A stretch of 64,000 bases of DNA, taken from the NCBI GenBank assembly GCA_918807975.1, contig OU964918.1, forward strand, positions 34,022,477 to 34,086,476. Direction: 5' to 3'. The DNA comes from Aplidium turbinatum (Eukaryota > Chordata > Ascidiacea > Aplousobranchia > Polyclinidae). A program made the position numbers and the translations under genes. The notes below the pieces were generated by a model. That model saw only the letters and a list, made by a program, of their open reading frames with translations. It was not told the DNA's origin and made no database searches. Shown one piece after another: positions 46,201-56,073 of this stretch (the first letter of the stretch is position 1; every line of letters begins with the position of its first letter).

Positions 46201-46476
46201 AATGCACGAAGCAATTATGAGCTTATGGCTTGTTATCGCAATGTAATCCATTTCACGCTTTGCTGGAAGTTAGCTAGAAATAGCAAAAATTCACTAAAAT
46301 CTTGAATTTACAAGAAAACTACACAACTTTTAGCATCAAATTTAATATCATCAGATCCGCCTGGCAATTTTAGGAAAAGTCAAGAAAAACCAAGTGCATG
46401 GCGTTACTGTGCTTCAAATAATTAAAGGAAGTTTGAGGGGGGGGCCAAATCTGGCCTCCCTTTGAGGAGCAAAGTG
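43249..46476. mobile_element. piggyBac-like element, TTAA target
   Basis: TTAA stands at 43245-43248 and 46477-46480. The ends CCCTTTGCTTTTCAA and TTGAGGAGCAAAGTG are imperfect inverted repeats of the CCCTTTG type usual for piggyBac elements. Inside both ends a G-run (GGGGGGGCC) follows. The tandem-array unit resumes in register across the TTAA, which supports a clean insertion. I found only scattered short frames and no convincing piggyBac transposase, so the element is decayed or non-autonomous. Confidence 0.7.
45509..45604. mobile_element. Tiny MITE, TTA target, palindromic arms
   Basis: TGCCTCGTCTACATTACAAA and its mirror TTTGTAATGTAGATGAGGCA form ~36-bp arms. Each contains the perfect palindrome ATTACAAAATATTTTGTAAT. 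TTA borders both sides, as in PIF/Harbinger insertions. It lies in the piggyBac-like element. Confidence 0.6.
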
Positions 46477-46608
46477 TTAATAGCGTTTATTAAATGCTGG
46501 TATTTTTAAAGGTATTTTTCGGATAAATAAAAACTCGGTCAAGTTCAACTCTTTACCTAAGAAATATTTTTAACTTTTAGGGTCTGGCTTAGCTTTGTTT
46601 GGGTAGAC

Positions 46609-47089
46609 CAGGGGTCACCAAACTTTTTTCTCTGAGGGCCGGATTGCTGCGAGATTAACAGGTGCGGGCCGGTTGTAAATTGCAAAAAGATATAGGCCTA
46701 CAACTATTTAGAATCTCCATTGACTTGAATTGAGCACAATAAATAACAAAGTCAGCGGTGGAATAGCAAAGTTGTGATGAAAATCGAAAGGTTGCTGGAA
46801 AATTTATCCCCTGCTGTGATACACTACAGGGCATCGTGCTCTTGAAAAAACATTACATCTTTCCAAATTTGGCTTAGGCTGTCCCCATTTGTGGTGGCCT
46901 AATGATAAAAACAGAATCATTAGCAGGTTGCGTGTTGCTCAACAGCAACGTCAGTCCTTTACAACAAGTTTGGTAACTTTTTTCCTTAACAGTTGTAGTG
47001 CAGCTGTTATTTCTACAGCACTTGACGGGCAGGATGAAATTAGTTCGCGGGCCGGTGCCAGCTCGCGGGCCGTAGTTTGGTGACCCCTG
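46609..47089. mobile_element. hAT-Charlie-like MITE, 481 bp
   Basis: The ends CAGGGGTCACCAAACTT and AGTTTGGTGACCCCTG are inverted repeats. GGGTAGAC is duplicated perfectly (46601-46608, 47090-47097). Subterminal GGGCCGG/CGGGCCG motifs are typical of this group. No transposase is present. Confidence 0.9.
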
Positions 47090-47109
47090 GGGTAGACGAT
47101 AGTTGTTTT

Positions 47110-47999
47110 TCCATTTTTCTAGCGTAATATGCCGAATTGTTTTTGTTTTTTTTACTTCGATTATGGTTTATCGTGTAAAACATACGGTGACCCAAATTTC
47201 TCATATTACTGTGACATGCCACTACTAGGCTACATCCCAGCTAGCGATGCCTGTCATTTATCATTTATCATCATCATTTGTCATTGCATTAATTCAACGT
47301 TTGCTAACGTTTGATTGGTGTGGAGGTGACGAGTTTAGCTGACTGGGGTCTAAAATTATCGCTTTATCAACGCAACTTTATATCAAAGCACACTTGATAT
47401 CTTCAAGACATAACTTTTCTGGGTATAATTGAATTTCAGCAAGATGATAATGTTGTTTTTGCTAGTTTGTTTTATTCATTGTTTTCATGTCCAGTTATAA
47501 CCCATCTATTTTGTGAGTCGTGCAAGGCCTGGTGCGTTGCATTTGAAATGGCTTTGCCCGTGGTAGGATTTCTTTGTGGGGTTTTCTTTGCCTGCCTTGC
47601 TCTTCTTTGCTATAAGCTAAACGCATCAAGACGTGTTCCTCTCACGACCATCAGTACTCTTGATAACGCACCATGGCCGATCTTCATAGCATCTGTCCAT
47701 ACAAATCTTAAATATATCAGCTAAAGCTATTTGGGCTAATAAAGCTATAGGCTAAATATATGTTGTTTATTTTTTTTTATTTTTGTAACGTTTTCTTTTT
47801 TTATTTTCCCTTTATATCATAAATTTTTCTGAAGGTGTTGCGACCGTGCCAATTTTTTCTCAACTCAATAACTTACTTCGGTCGCAAGCACGTTTTAACG
47901 TTCGCGTTTCGTCGCTTGTACCTTTTTCTCGACCTTTGCTATGTTGACGTGTATTGTTTTTGATATGATGGTCAGAAATAAAAAAACAACTGAACTGAA
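47110..47999 (+). mobile_element. LINE or SINE fragment with AACTGAACTGAAC tail
   Basis: The array unit is interrupted after about 47110 and resumes near 48000. The inserted DNA ends in GGTCAGAAATAAAAAAACAA then CTGAACTGAAC, a short tandem tail typical of retroposed elements. An 85-residue frame at 47467-47724 has a hydrophobic middle but no motif that I recognise. Confidence 0.4.
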
Positions 48000-48262
48000 C
48001 TTGTGCTTCTAAGCAGAAACGACAGAGATATGCTCTTGATTAAATGCTGGTACCCTTAAAAGTATTCTTCGGATAAATAGTTAAACTTGGTCAAATTTAA
48101 CTCTTTTCTAAGGAGATATGTGGTGTTTTTGGGGCCTGTGTTACATTGCTTTGAATAGGTGAGATCTTCTGCTTTGCAGGGCTGGTTCAATTGTTAAAAT
48201 CGAAGCAAAAACAAGCAAATCACCACTAATTTAGTAAAGGCGGGCACTTGTATGTTTTTTTA

Positions 48263-48542
48263 TCGTCATGGTTGACTGATTTCACCCCACTTTTCCACTA
48301 TTTTTTTGGTGAATACCTCATCTGTGACGTCATCGCCTTTTTAACCATTGCGGGGCCTTCAAGTGATGCAAGCCGCGCCACGCCGCTTGCCGCGTAAACT
48401 TTAAACTTTCGTAAAGTAAACTTTCAAAAAATTAAACTTTCGTAAACTTTCAACTTTTCAAGAAAATCAGTTATGAAACTTCAAATTTAAATTGGAAACA
48501 CAGATCAGTTTTTTTCCTTCGGAAACCCTAAGCTGGTACAAC
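48263..48542. other. Non-coding, no gene seen
   Basis: This stretch includes several TAAACTTTCGTAAA-like short repeats (48390-48470). No gene or element ends were identified. Confidence 0.35.
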
Positions 48543-49710
48543 CAGGGTTGCCAGATGGCATTTTTTTAGGCCAAATTTCAGAAAACTGGCCTTTTTAAAT
48601 TGCAGTTGGCCTAAAAAAATTGATGCAAATAAGGCCAGAAAATCTGGCCTTATTTGGCCCCTTTTTATGGCTGCAAGTTTTGACCGGTTTAGAAAGTATT
48701 ATTTTAAGGAAATTCAATTTCAATTGTAATATAAAAGTATCACTTATCATCACTTAGAGCCTAGCTTATATTCGTTTTAATTTTAATTTGTGAGTAGACA
48801 CATAGGTAGAGAGTAGAGAATGTGTTAGCAGTGGACAGGGCGGTTCTATTAAGTTGCACCTGCCGTAAACCGTAAAGTATACACTTGCCTTGTTAATGTG
48901 ATGTGTTTGCATTCCATTTGTGCAATCTTGTCGTATTTTGTTTGCTGCTAAATAATTTCAAAACCGAGTATTAGTTTTAGTTCTCATGACATCTTAAACG
49001 TATTGATTTCGTACTGGGTTGGTCTGTGAATAAGTTTATTATAAAAGCCTACGACAACACATTTCACTGATTGTTGAACACTCCACGTTTACTTCTGATC
49101 CGGTTTGCAATACGCAAAATGCTACAGAACGACAGGGAATCTTTGCATTTGTTTATTTTTGATTTTTTAGATTTGTGGTTTTAAACTTCTATATATACAT
49201 CAAATAAGTTTTGATGTAAGTGAAGGCTATATTTTATATTGTTATTGCGAAATTGAATTTAGACATTCTTTAGTTGATACAAACAGTGTTTTATTTTAAT
49301 AATTCTTCTGTAGTCATGTATAGCACTGAAAATAGTTTCCAATCCTGTAGTTGTAGACATCCCTGATTCCCTGGTACATATACTCAATAAGACAAATTCA
49401 TGCTTATTGCTTAGCTAGATGTTCCGAATAGCATTGTTCATGAATTAAAGTAATAATGGTTTCTAGTTTATCTGCTACTATAGTAATTTTTCATTAATCA
49501 AATTATGCAAACGAACCGGTCATTATGCTCTGACAGTGCTAAATTATTATCTGTCACATTTGATTGTAAAATGGCATTTTCAAAAAATTATTTCAATTAA
49601 GTTGTTAGCGTTTATTTAGCCTTAGAAGGAAATAAAAAAATTTGGCCTTTTTTTGGCCTTATTTTATAATGGATTTGGCCTTATTATAGCTTGAGTATCT
49701 GGCAACCCTG
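48543..49710. mobile_element. hAT MITE, 1168 bp, CAGGGTTGCCAGAT ends
   Basis: The left end CAGGGTTGCCAGATGGC is mirrored at the right by ATCTGGCAACCCTG. GGTACAAC is duplicated perfectly (48535-48542, 49711-49718). Subterminal TTTTTGGCC motifs occur on both sides. It has no coding capacity. Confidence 0.92.
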
Positions 49711-50149
49711 GGTACAACAGGGTTTTGGGGCTGGCTTGTCAGGGAAGCTGTGCGAGTGTTTTTGATTAATAGCCAAGCTGATAAGCTCAGCTCCCAGTTA
49801 CCAGGCTATAGGCCTAGCGCAACTACCGCATTAGTTACTATAACAGTTAGCCCAGTGAGTTCAGGCTATAAATTTTACTCTTGTGTGTGTGTGTAGTTCA
49901 TATAGCCACTGACATTAAAATTGCATTATTGCTTACAAAAAGTGTTCAAAGTCCTGATACTGGATCCAGGAACATTCTATTTGTCTTTGTTTGTATTATT
50001 TAGAACTTAGATGCATTGCTGATAAGAGAATATGATCTGGTTAGCCTAGCCAATTAATGCACAACTGTACTTGTAGGTTACCGTACCGTACCAGTTATAT
50101 GCCATGGGTGCTTTTTGCTGCAATTGACTTTCTAAAAAATAACGCGGTA

Positions 50150-50284
50150 AAATATTTTTTAAAAATTTTGTAATTTGCGGTGTGCGGTGCAGTGTCAAAA
50201 TTTCAGATAAATTGCGGTGCGCGGATAGATGAGTCAGTTGCAGTGCGGTGTGCGGATAAAAATTTTGGGTTCGTTGCATCTCTA
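50150..50284. repeat. One end of a hAT-like element (GCGGTGCGCGGAT motifs)
   Basis: Repeats of GCGGTGTGCGG and GCGGTGCGCGGATA lead to GTTCGTTGCATCTCTA, which looks like the terminus of a hAT element (TAGAGATGCAACG in reverse). No partner end was found. Confidence 0.4.
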
Positions 50285-51659
50285 ATGTATACCAGCTCCA
50301 AGTTTTTGTTTTCAACAGCTTTAAACTTTTCACAAATTAAGGCAGAATTCCTTATCAGGCAAGAGGCAATTATTACACTATATACGGTATTGTAAGTATA
50401 GCCACAGCCTTAAAAAAACACCTAAATCTGCAACACTGCATATATAGTTGCTCCATGCACAAAATATATATACAACGCTTTATTTAAGCTGATCGGAAGT
50501 ACCGGTAATGCATACAATAACTGATACATCGTAATTACATTGATACATCGTATTTATTTTGTTTCCATTAGGCAATTAACAGTGCTGTCTTCAATCCATT
50601 TTTGTTTTGTATTAGGCAGTGGCTATTTGACCGGCTCCGGTCTTTTAATCGGATGCAACCTAGTTCGTACCATGAACGGTTTAGACCGTCAGTTCGTACC
50701 TTGAAAAGATCGAGAGAAAAAATTAAAAAAAGCCGAAGTCGCTGATCGCAGTTTCCGCAATCATTTTAAGTTTCAGTCATTTTGAGTTTTGCTGATGAAC
50801 GTTGAAGAAACGTTTGTCTGTTCTAACTTTTCTGAGATATAACACGACAACGTTTCTCAGCGAAACTTCATGTTGTAGCTAGTTGGTCACAGCGGTAAAC
50901 CATAATCTCTTCGTGGGAAAATTGTAACATAAAGTTCCCGGAACCGTTTGTCTGCATGTAGTGACCGAAAAGAAACACTCCTTGAAACGTCTATTCAATA
51001 AGTGTATTCCTGTAAAATTAGCCCGCGGCTATCGAAATCGAGATGCAACGCCTTGCACCTCTAAAAACTGTCACTACGATACAGATTACTTGGATAAAAG
51101 ACGGAGAATTTGTCCAGCTAGCAAGCACCAAATAAACCAGTTAAATGTGCGACCGACTTCCAACAAACAACTTCGAAAATGAATCAGAAAAATTTGTGAT
51201 AACTCAAAGGCACGCCAGCAGTTAGCGCGACGCAACATTTCATGTTTAAACAGGTTTCAACTGAAACAGGTTTGACACAGTCTTACGAACGATGGTGCAA
51301 TTTTGGCACATGTTTTAGGAATTTCCATGACGTAATATTCAGTAGACTTGAACGGTTTTTATATGACGTTTGATTAGGTGAACAATTGTCTGGAACACTA
51401 GTCAGGAAGTGCAAATTTTGGTTTGTATCAGCTACTTGAAAGGAAATATTTTCATCAGAAAAAATAGCCAAAATAAATAAAAAATGACCGAATTTTTTCA
51501 AGTCATTTTGGACAAATGACCGAAAAGTCTCAGCGAAAAAAAACCCAGGTTGGATAAAATTGTTGAATTTAGAAGTTATATATATAGGCACTTTTTTCTT
51601 TTCCTCTTGTCTTTTGCTTTGAAAGAAAAAAAGAATATGTCATATGACCGGTCAAAGGG

Positions 51660-51870
51660 TCCCACGAATTACCCATAAGCACCATAAGTCACGTCGAATT
51701 ACCCATAAGTCACGGTCGAATTACCCATAAGTCACGTCGAATTACCCATAAGCCCCATAAGTCGCGACAAATTACCCATAAGTCGCGACAAATTCCCCAT
51801 AAGTCGCGTCAAATTACCCATAAGTCGCGTCGAATTACCCATAAGTAACGTCGAATTATCCATAAGCCTG
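51660..51870. repeat. Minisatellite, ~21-bp unit AATTACCCATAAGTCRCGTC
   Basis: About nine to ten imperfect units of GAATTACCCATAAGTCACGT type, some with an extra GCCCCATAAG. It is the mirror of the array at 52410-52710. Confidence 0.88.
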
Positions 51871-51902
51871 CACCTATAGCCGTCTAGTACCGTAGCCTAG
51901 TA

Positions 51903-51985
51903 GTCGGCTGCATAGCCGAGTGGTGAGAGCACTGGCTTGGGGTTTGAAAGGTCGCTAGTTCGACACTGCTCAGGAGCCTGTGTAT
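51903..51985 (+). repeat. tRNA-like SINE head (+)
   Basis: CATAGCCGAGTGGTGAGAGC fits a pol III A box with D-arm, and GTCGCTAGTTCGACACTG a B box with T-arm. The acceptor stem does not pair and the spacing is long, as in tRNA-Ser/Leu-derived SINEs, so I do not call a functional tRNA gene. Confidence 0.55.
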
Positions 51986-52235
51986 TTGGCAGGACACCTG
52001 AAGGCATGTCTGAAGGTCGACACAAAGATTGGCTTATTTGCCTTCCCGTCCACGTATATGTAATCTGCAGGTCGCTGCAGCAGATGGAGTGTTTTGGCAG
52101 GTAAAACACTTTAACAACGGACAATTTTCCCTACAAACCAGGTGACTGCAACATTGTAACTCTTCTAGCACTCAGTCTGAGAGTTAATTCTTGCTGTGAA
52201 CTTGATAAAGGAATAATGAAGAAGAAAAAGAATAA

Positions 52236-52312
52236 TGGTAACGATGGGAATCGAACCCACGTCATGTGCGTTAATACCGTACCTCATGTCCAAACCACTA
52301 CGCCACGCAAGC
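52236..52312 (-). repeat. tRNA-like SINE head (-)
   Basis: On the - strand GTGGCGTAGTGGTTTGGAC (A box) is followed by GTGGGTTCGATTCCCATCG (T-arm, B box). The T-arm pairs well but a matching acceptor stem is not convincing. It points toward the + strand module at 51903. Confidence 0.55.
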
Positions 52313-52409
52313 ATTCGCCAAACCTTTGCTAAATTTAGTTTATATGGGAATCTGCTGCCGCGTCTTAGGTACAGATTACAAATATGAGAACGGGATGGCA
52401 TAAGTAATT

Positions 52410-52710
52410 CCACGTTGCTTATGGGTAAATCGACGCGACTTATGGTGCTTACAGGGAATTCGATGTTGCTTATAGGTAATTCGACGTGACTTATGGAGCT
52501 TATGGGTAATTCGAAGCGACTTATGGGTAATTCGACGCGACTTATGGAGCTTATGGGGAATTTGTCGCGGCTTATGAGGCTTATGGGTAATTCGACGCGA
52601 CTTATGGGGCTTATGGGTAATTCGACTCGACTTATGGGGCTTATGGGTAATTCGACGTGACTTATGGGTAATTCGACGCGACTTATGGTGCTTATGGGTA
52701 ATTTGTGGGA
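52410..52710. repeat. Minisatellite, mirrored copy (GACTTATGGGTAATTCGACG)
   Basis: About a dozen units of GCTTATGGGTAATTCGACGC type, the reverse complement of the array at 51660-51870. Inverted pairing of the two could form a long stem. Confidence 0.88.
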
Positions 52711-52912
52711 CCGCGGTCAAATAGTGTTTCAGGTTAAAAGACCGGAGCCGGTCAAATAGCCACTGCCTTTGTTTTATTAGGCCTAACTGTAATATAACCA
52801 GTTGGGAGCAGCTGACAAGATGACCAAATGGTCTTTTACTGTTTCAAGCTAATCAGATTCAATTAAAATTCAACACAAAGCATACCTATGCATTCCTCTA
52901 TGTTTGTGAATT

Positions 52913-53239
52913 GGAAGTGGCTACACTTACTGCGCCGTAAATACAGCCGTTCCATGCCTTTTTTTAATCTTAACGTTGCTTTTACTGCGCATGCACGTTG
53001 GGGCTGCGTTTGCGCGCTTGTTGCGTATTTTTTCTTCTTTCACCTTCTCTTTCAAAGCAAAAGACGAAAGAACAAATGAAAAAAAGTCCATAATATGGAC
53101 TTTAGAAGTTAACGAATTTAGAAGTTATATATATATGGAATTTTTCAGCAACTGCGCACATGCGCAATAAAAGCAACGTAAAGATTAAAAAAAGGCATGG
53201 AACGGCTGTATTTACGGCGCCTTAAATGTAGCCAATTCC
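52913..53239. mobile_element. MULE-type MITE, 327 bp, 9-bp target duplication
   Basis: Inverted repeats of about 85 bp begin GGAAGTGGCTACA and end TGTAGCCAATTCC. TTGTGAATT is duplicated perfectly (52904-52912, 53240-53248), the 9 bp expected for Mutator-like elements. The middle is ~150 bp and non-coding. Confidence 0.88.
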
Positions 53240-53248
53240 TTGTGAATT

Positions 53249-53746
53249 AGATGTTACAAAGTGGCTATTTTTACGTACTCGTTGCTATAGTTACAATCAG
53301 GTGTTGCCAGAGTTAGAATTAGGATTAGGAAGGGTTAAGGTAAGGGTTAGAGTTTTGATCTTTACCCAGGCCTAAAAAAAATTCCAAAATACAAATTTTT
53401 CTTTTTAACAACTTTAAACTTTTCTCAAATTAGGGCAGAATTCCTTATCTGGCAATGCTGCCTAGATGTTATTGTGATGTAAGTTTATTGTGTAACCTAC
53501 TATCATACTGTAGAATCTTATTGATCTTATTTTTTTTATTAAAGTTACTTTTCTCTCTTACAAAGACAAATATGAAGTTGTTGATTTCTTTTTTGCATGA
53601 TAACGCATGTCCAATTAAATTGCAAGTGATATAAATGCTTTATCTTATTGGCCACAGTCGTGTTTTTGTATTTGGGGCTAATTATACTGAATTACATCAT
53701 AGACAAAGGCATTTACTTGTATTCTGTATTTTAACGTTCTAAAAAA
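53249..53746. other. Upstream region of MTMR9
   Basis: About 500 bp of AT-rich DNA lies between the MULE-type MITE and the MTMR9 start. It contains degenerate GGTTAG-like repeats near 53320-53365 and a segment near 53395-53455 that resembles 50295-50365. The promoter presumably lies here, but no TATA box or initiator stands out. Confidence 0.35.
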
Positions 53747-55414
53747 ATGGAATTTTCAGAACATATTAAAACACCTAAAATTGAAGAAGTTATTTTGGAA
53801 CAACAAGGGAAATCTACGATCATTGGCACAGCTTGTCTGACCGGTCATCATCTCATTTTGTATTCACATAATGGCGAAAATAAAGAAGTGTGGTTTTCAC
53901 ACAAAAATGTGGATGCTGTTGAAAAGAAAATTTCACCTGAGAAAAATGTGCTTGTCCTTAAATGCAAAGACTTCAAACAATACCAGCTAACAATACCTAA
54001 GCTTGAAGAAGCTATGAATGTTTGTTCATCTATTGAAGCTTTGTCACATGTAGCTAAGCCTTCCCTTCATTATCCCTTCTTTTATAAATGTTCTTTTAAG
54101 TTTGAAGAAAATGGATATGAACTGTTCTCAACAGCAAATCTCTTTTTGAAAGTTTTAGAGTTATCTGATGATTGGAGAGTTTCTGACATCAATAAAAATT
54201 ATGAAGTATGCAAGTCATATCCATCACAAACCATAGTTCCTAAGTCTATTGATGACCAAGTGATTAGGAAATCAGCACAATTTCGACAAGATGGACGCTT
54301 TCCTGTCTTAAGCTATTTCCATACTAATGGGAGAGTTTTATTGCGTTCCAGCCAACCTCTTGTTGGGCAAAGCAACAAGCGTTGTAAAGAAGATGAAAAA
54401 CTCCTCAATGCATTTCTTGGTGCAAATCATCGTGGTTATATTGTGGATACCAGATCTCAGCAAGTTGCTATTCAAGCCCGTACCAAAGGAGGTGGATTTG
54501 AAACAGAGTTCAATTATCCTCAGTGGCGAAGAATGTATCAAGGAATGACTAAATATAGTGTGCAGCAAGAAAGCCTTGTACGCATTGTGGAAGCTTGCCA
54601 GGACCAGTCCACAAACAGTGATAGGTGGCAAAGTAAGTTAGAATCCAGTGGCTGGCTAAGCAATGTAAAAGATGTTTTGACTACTGCTTGTCTTGTTGCA
54701 CAATGCATTGACAAAGAAGGGGCATCTGTTCTTGTGCATGGTTCTAATGGCACAGATTCAACATTACAGGTGACAGCACTTTCTCAAATAGTGCTTGATC
54801 CATATTGTCGCACTATCCATGGATTTTTGTCCTTGGTCGAAAAAGAATGGATTTGTGCTGGTCATCCTTTCGGGGACAGGTGCTTCCATTCTGCGTTCAG
54901 CAATCAAAGAGTCTTTTCTGAAGGTCCCTCCTTTACAGTGTTCCTTGATGCAGTTCATCAGTTGCTGCACCAGTTTCCATTATCCTTTGAATTCTCTGTA
55001 ACTCTTTTGTGCACTTTGAACCAGCATGCCTATGATTCACAGTTTGGGACGTTTTTGTGCAACAATGAAATGGAGCGGCAACAATATCAAGTATCTACTA
55101 AAACTGTGTCATTGTGGTCCTATGTACTTTCTGAAGACATGTTGTCAAACTTCTTAAACCCTGTGTACCAAAAGCGTGGAGGTCCTATCTGGCCTTCTGT
55201 TGCTCCACAGAGCTTGTCTATCTGGGATGGCTTATTTCTTCCACAAAATGATTCAACTGCTGCAAAAGAAAAGGTTATTTGTGACACTCTGTCTGAAATA
55301 GAACAATTGCAAGATGAATTGTCAAGATTATCAAAAGAAGTGTCATCACTTCAAGAACTTGTCAATAAGAGAGATGATTTGGGCGCAAATATACCTGAAT
55401 TATCTTGCTCATAA
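53747..55414 (+). CDS. MTMR9: Myotubularin-related protein 9 (pseudophosphatase), single exon
   Basis: The 555-residue product aligns along its whole length with vertebrate MTMR9 (549 residues in human). MTMR9 is a catalytically dead member of the myotubularin phosphoinositide 3-phosphatases that binds MTMR6, MTMR7 and MTMR8 and raises their activity on membranes. A PH-GRAM domain covers residues ~1-125, the phosphatase fold ~130-500 and a coiled coil for partner binding ~510-545. In the loop that should be H-C-x-x-G-W-D-R, residues 330-337 read VHGSNGTD. The catalytic Cys and Arg are missing, as in all MTMR9 proteins. WPSVAPQSLSIWDGLFLP and SQFGTFLCNN are family signatures. The start ATG fits the family N-terminus (MEFSEHIKTP against MEFAELIKTP). 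The frame has no intron, whereas vertebrate MTMR9 has several, so this is either an intron-less lineage gene or an intact retrocopy. Confidence 0.95.
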   Translation: MEFSEHIKTPKIEEVILEQQGKSTIIGTACLTGHHLILYSHNGENKEVWFSHKNVDAVEKKISPEKNVLVLKCKDFKQYQLTIPKLEEAMNVCSSIEALSHVAKPSLHYPFFYKCSFKFEENGYELFSTANLFLKVLELSDDWRVSDINKNYEVCKSYPSQTIVPKSIDDQVIRKSAQFRQDGRFPVLSYFHTNGRVLLRSSQPLVGQSNKRCKEDEKLLNAFLGANHRGYIVDTRSQQVAIQARTKGGGFETEFNYPQWRRMYQGMTKYSVQQESLVRIVEACQDQSTNSDRWQSKLESSGWLSNVKDVLTTACLVAQCIDKEGASVLVHGSNGTDSTLQVTALSQIVLDPYCRTIHGFLSLVEKEWICAGHPFGDRCFHSAFSNQRVFSEGPSFTVFLDAVHQLLHQFPLSFEFSVTLLCTLNQHAYDSQFGTFLCNNEMERQQYQVSTKTVSLWSYVLSEDMLSNFLNPVYQKRGGPIWPSVAPQSLSIWDGLFLPQNDSTAAKEKVICDTLSEIEQLQDELSRLSKEVSSLQELVNKRDDLGANIPELSCS

Positions 55415-55453
55415 GTTGTCATGCCTCACATGCAAAGTGAATGTTTTGTAAAC

Positions 55454-55459
55454 ATTAAA
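55454..55459 (+). promoter_or_regulatory. Possible poly(A) signal of MTMR9
   Basis: ATTAAA, the commonest variant of the poly(A) signal, lies 40 bp after the MTMR9 stop. No AATAAA is closer. Confidence 0.35.
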
Positions 55460-56073
55460 TTGTATTGCAAATTATAACTCAAGTTAAGCTTGGAATCTTT
55501 GAGAATGGTAGTTGTTTAAAATACTTCATAACTTGGTGCAATAGTGTTCTGTCATTTAATTTGTTTCGTATATAATTGTCTAGGCTACTACAAGTACAAA
55601 CATGCATTTTTGTAAAGTTCTATTATATGTAACCGTGTGAAGTCGGCTAGCTAGCGTTTGACAAAACTTAGCAAGTTTGACAAACCTACTGCCAAGACAT
55701 GAGGAATTTACTAAGATTAATAGTCATGTGGCAACCTAGCCATTGAGATTTTACGGAAGCATATAATTTAACACCAAGAACAAGTACAGTTGCTGCTTAC
55801 TGTTTTTCATGTTATATATATTATGATAGTTGCAAAAATACAAAAGTTAAATTTTATCACACAAGTTTGAATTCTGTTAAAATATATATACTATATATAC
55901 TGGATAGTTAAAAAAAATTGTGGTATATATCTACTAATTTTCATATTAATAACTTGTTTTCAAGTATCTGAAAAGTGCACTAATTACCAACAAGAATTAT
56001 ACTAACATAGCTGCACTATTGCCAATCAAAAAAAAACTATAGAATGTAAAGAAATCTGTCACATTTTTCATAC
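55460..56073. other. Downstream of MTMR9, no gene seen
   Basis: AT-rich DNA with short TATATA runs near 55880-55910. Nothing else is recognisable. Confidence 0.35.

Larger units (their letters stand above)
39390..48262. repeat. Tandem array of ~390-400-bp repeats, split by insertions
   Basis: A unit starting AGGGTCTGGCTTAGC and ending near GGTTAAACTCGGTCAAGTTC recurs at about 39525-39919, 40924-42965 (with insertion), 42966-46577 (with insertion), 46578-48125 (with insertions) and, partly, 48126-48262. The unit contains GATAGCTTGTGCTTTCCAGC and ATTAAATGCTGGTATC. At the left edge, 39393-39437 is an inverted copy of the unit's end (TTAAACTTGACCGAGTTTAA). The array is non-coding. Confidence 0.8.
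50615..52767. mobile_element. Composite foldback element with mirrored minisatellites
   Basis: The 34-bp ends begin GGCAGTGGCTATTTGACCGG and are perfectly mirrored at the right edge. Flanking TTTGTTTTGTATTA and TTTGTTTTATTA look like a 12-14-bp target duplication, longer than usual for hAT or MULE. Inside are two minisatellite blocks in opposite orientation, and between them two tRNA-like modules that face each other. No transposase was seen. Confidence 0.75.

Noticed and set aside
47467-47724. An 85-residue hydrophobic frame as a small membrane protein gene
   Set aside because: It lies in an inserted retroposon-like piece with no conserved motif, no clear start context and no partner copy.
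51903-52312. Two tRNA genes
   Set aside because: A and B boxes are present but acceptor stems do not pair and spacing is irregular; SINE heads are more likely.
51660-52710. A CRISPR-like array
   Set aside because: The repeats are contiguous without unique spacers and are mirrored; this is a minisatellite in an animal genome.
53320-53365. Telomere-like GGTTAG repeats, also near 58850-58890
   Set aside because: The runs are short and degenerate and sit beside small repeats; nothing suggests a chromosome end or an interstitial telomere.
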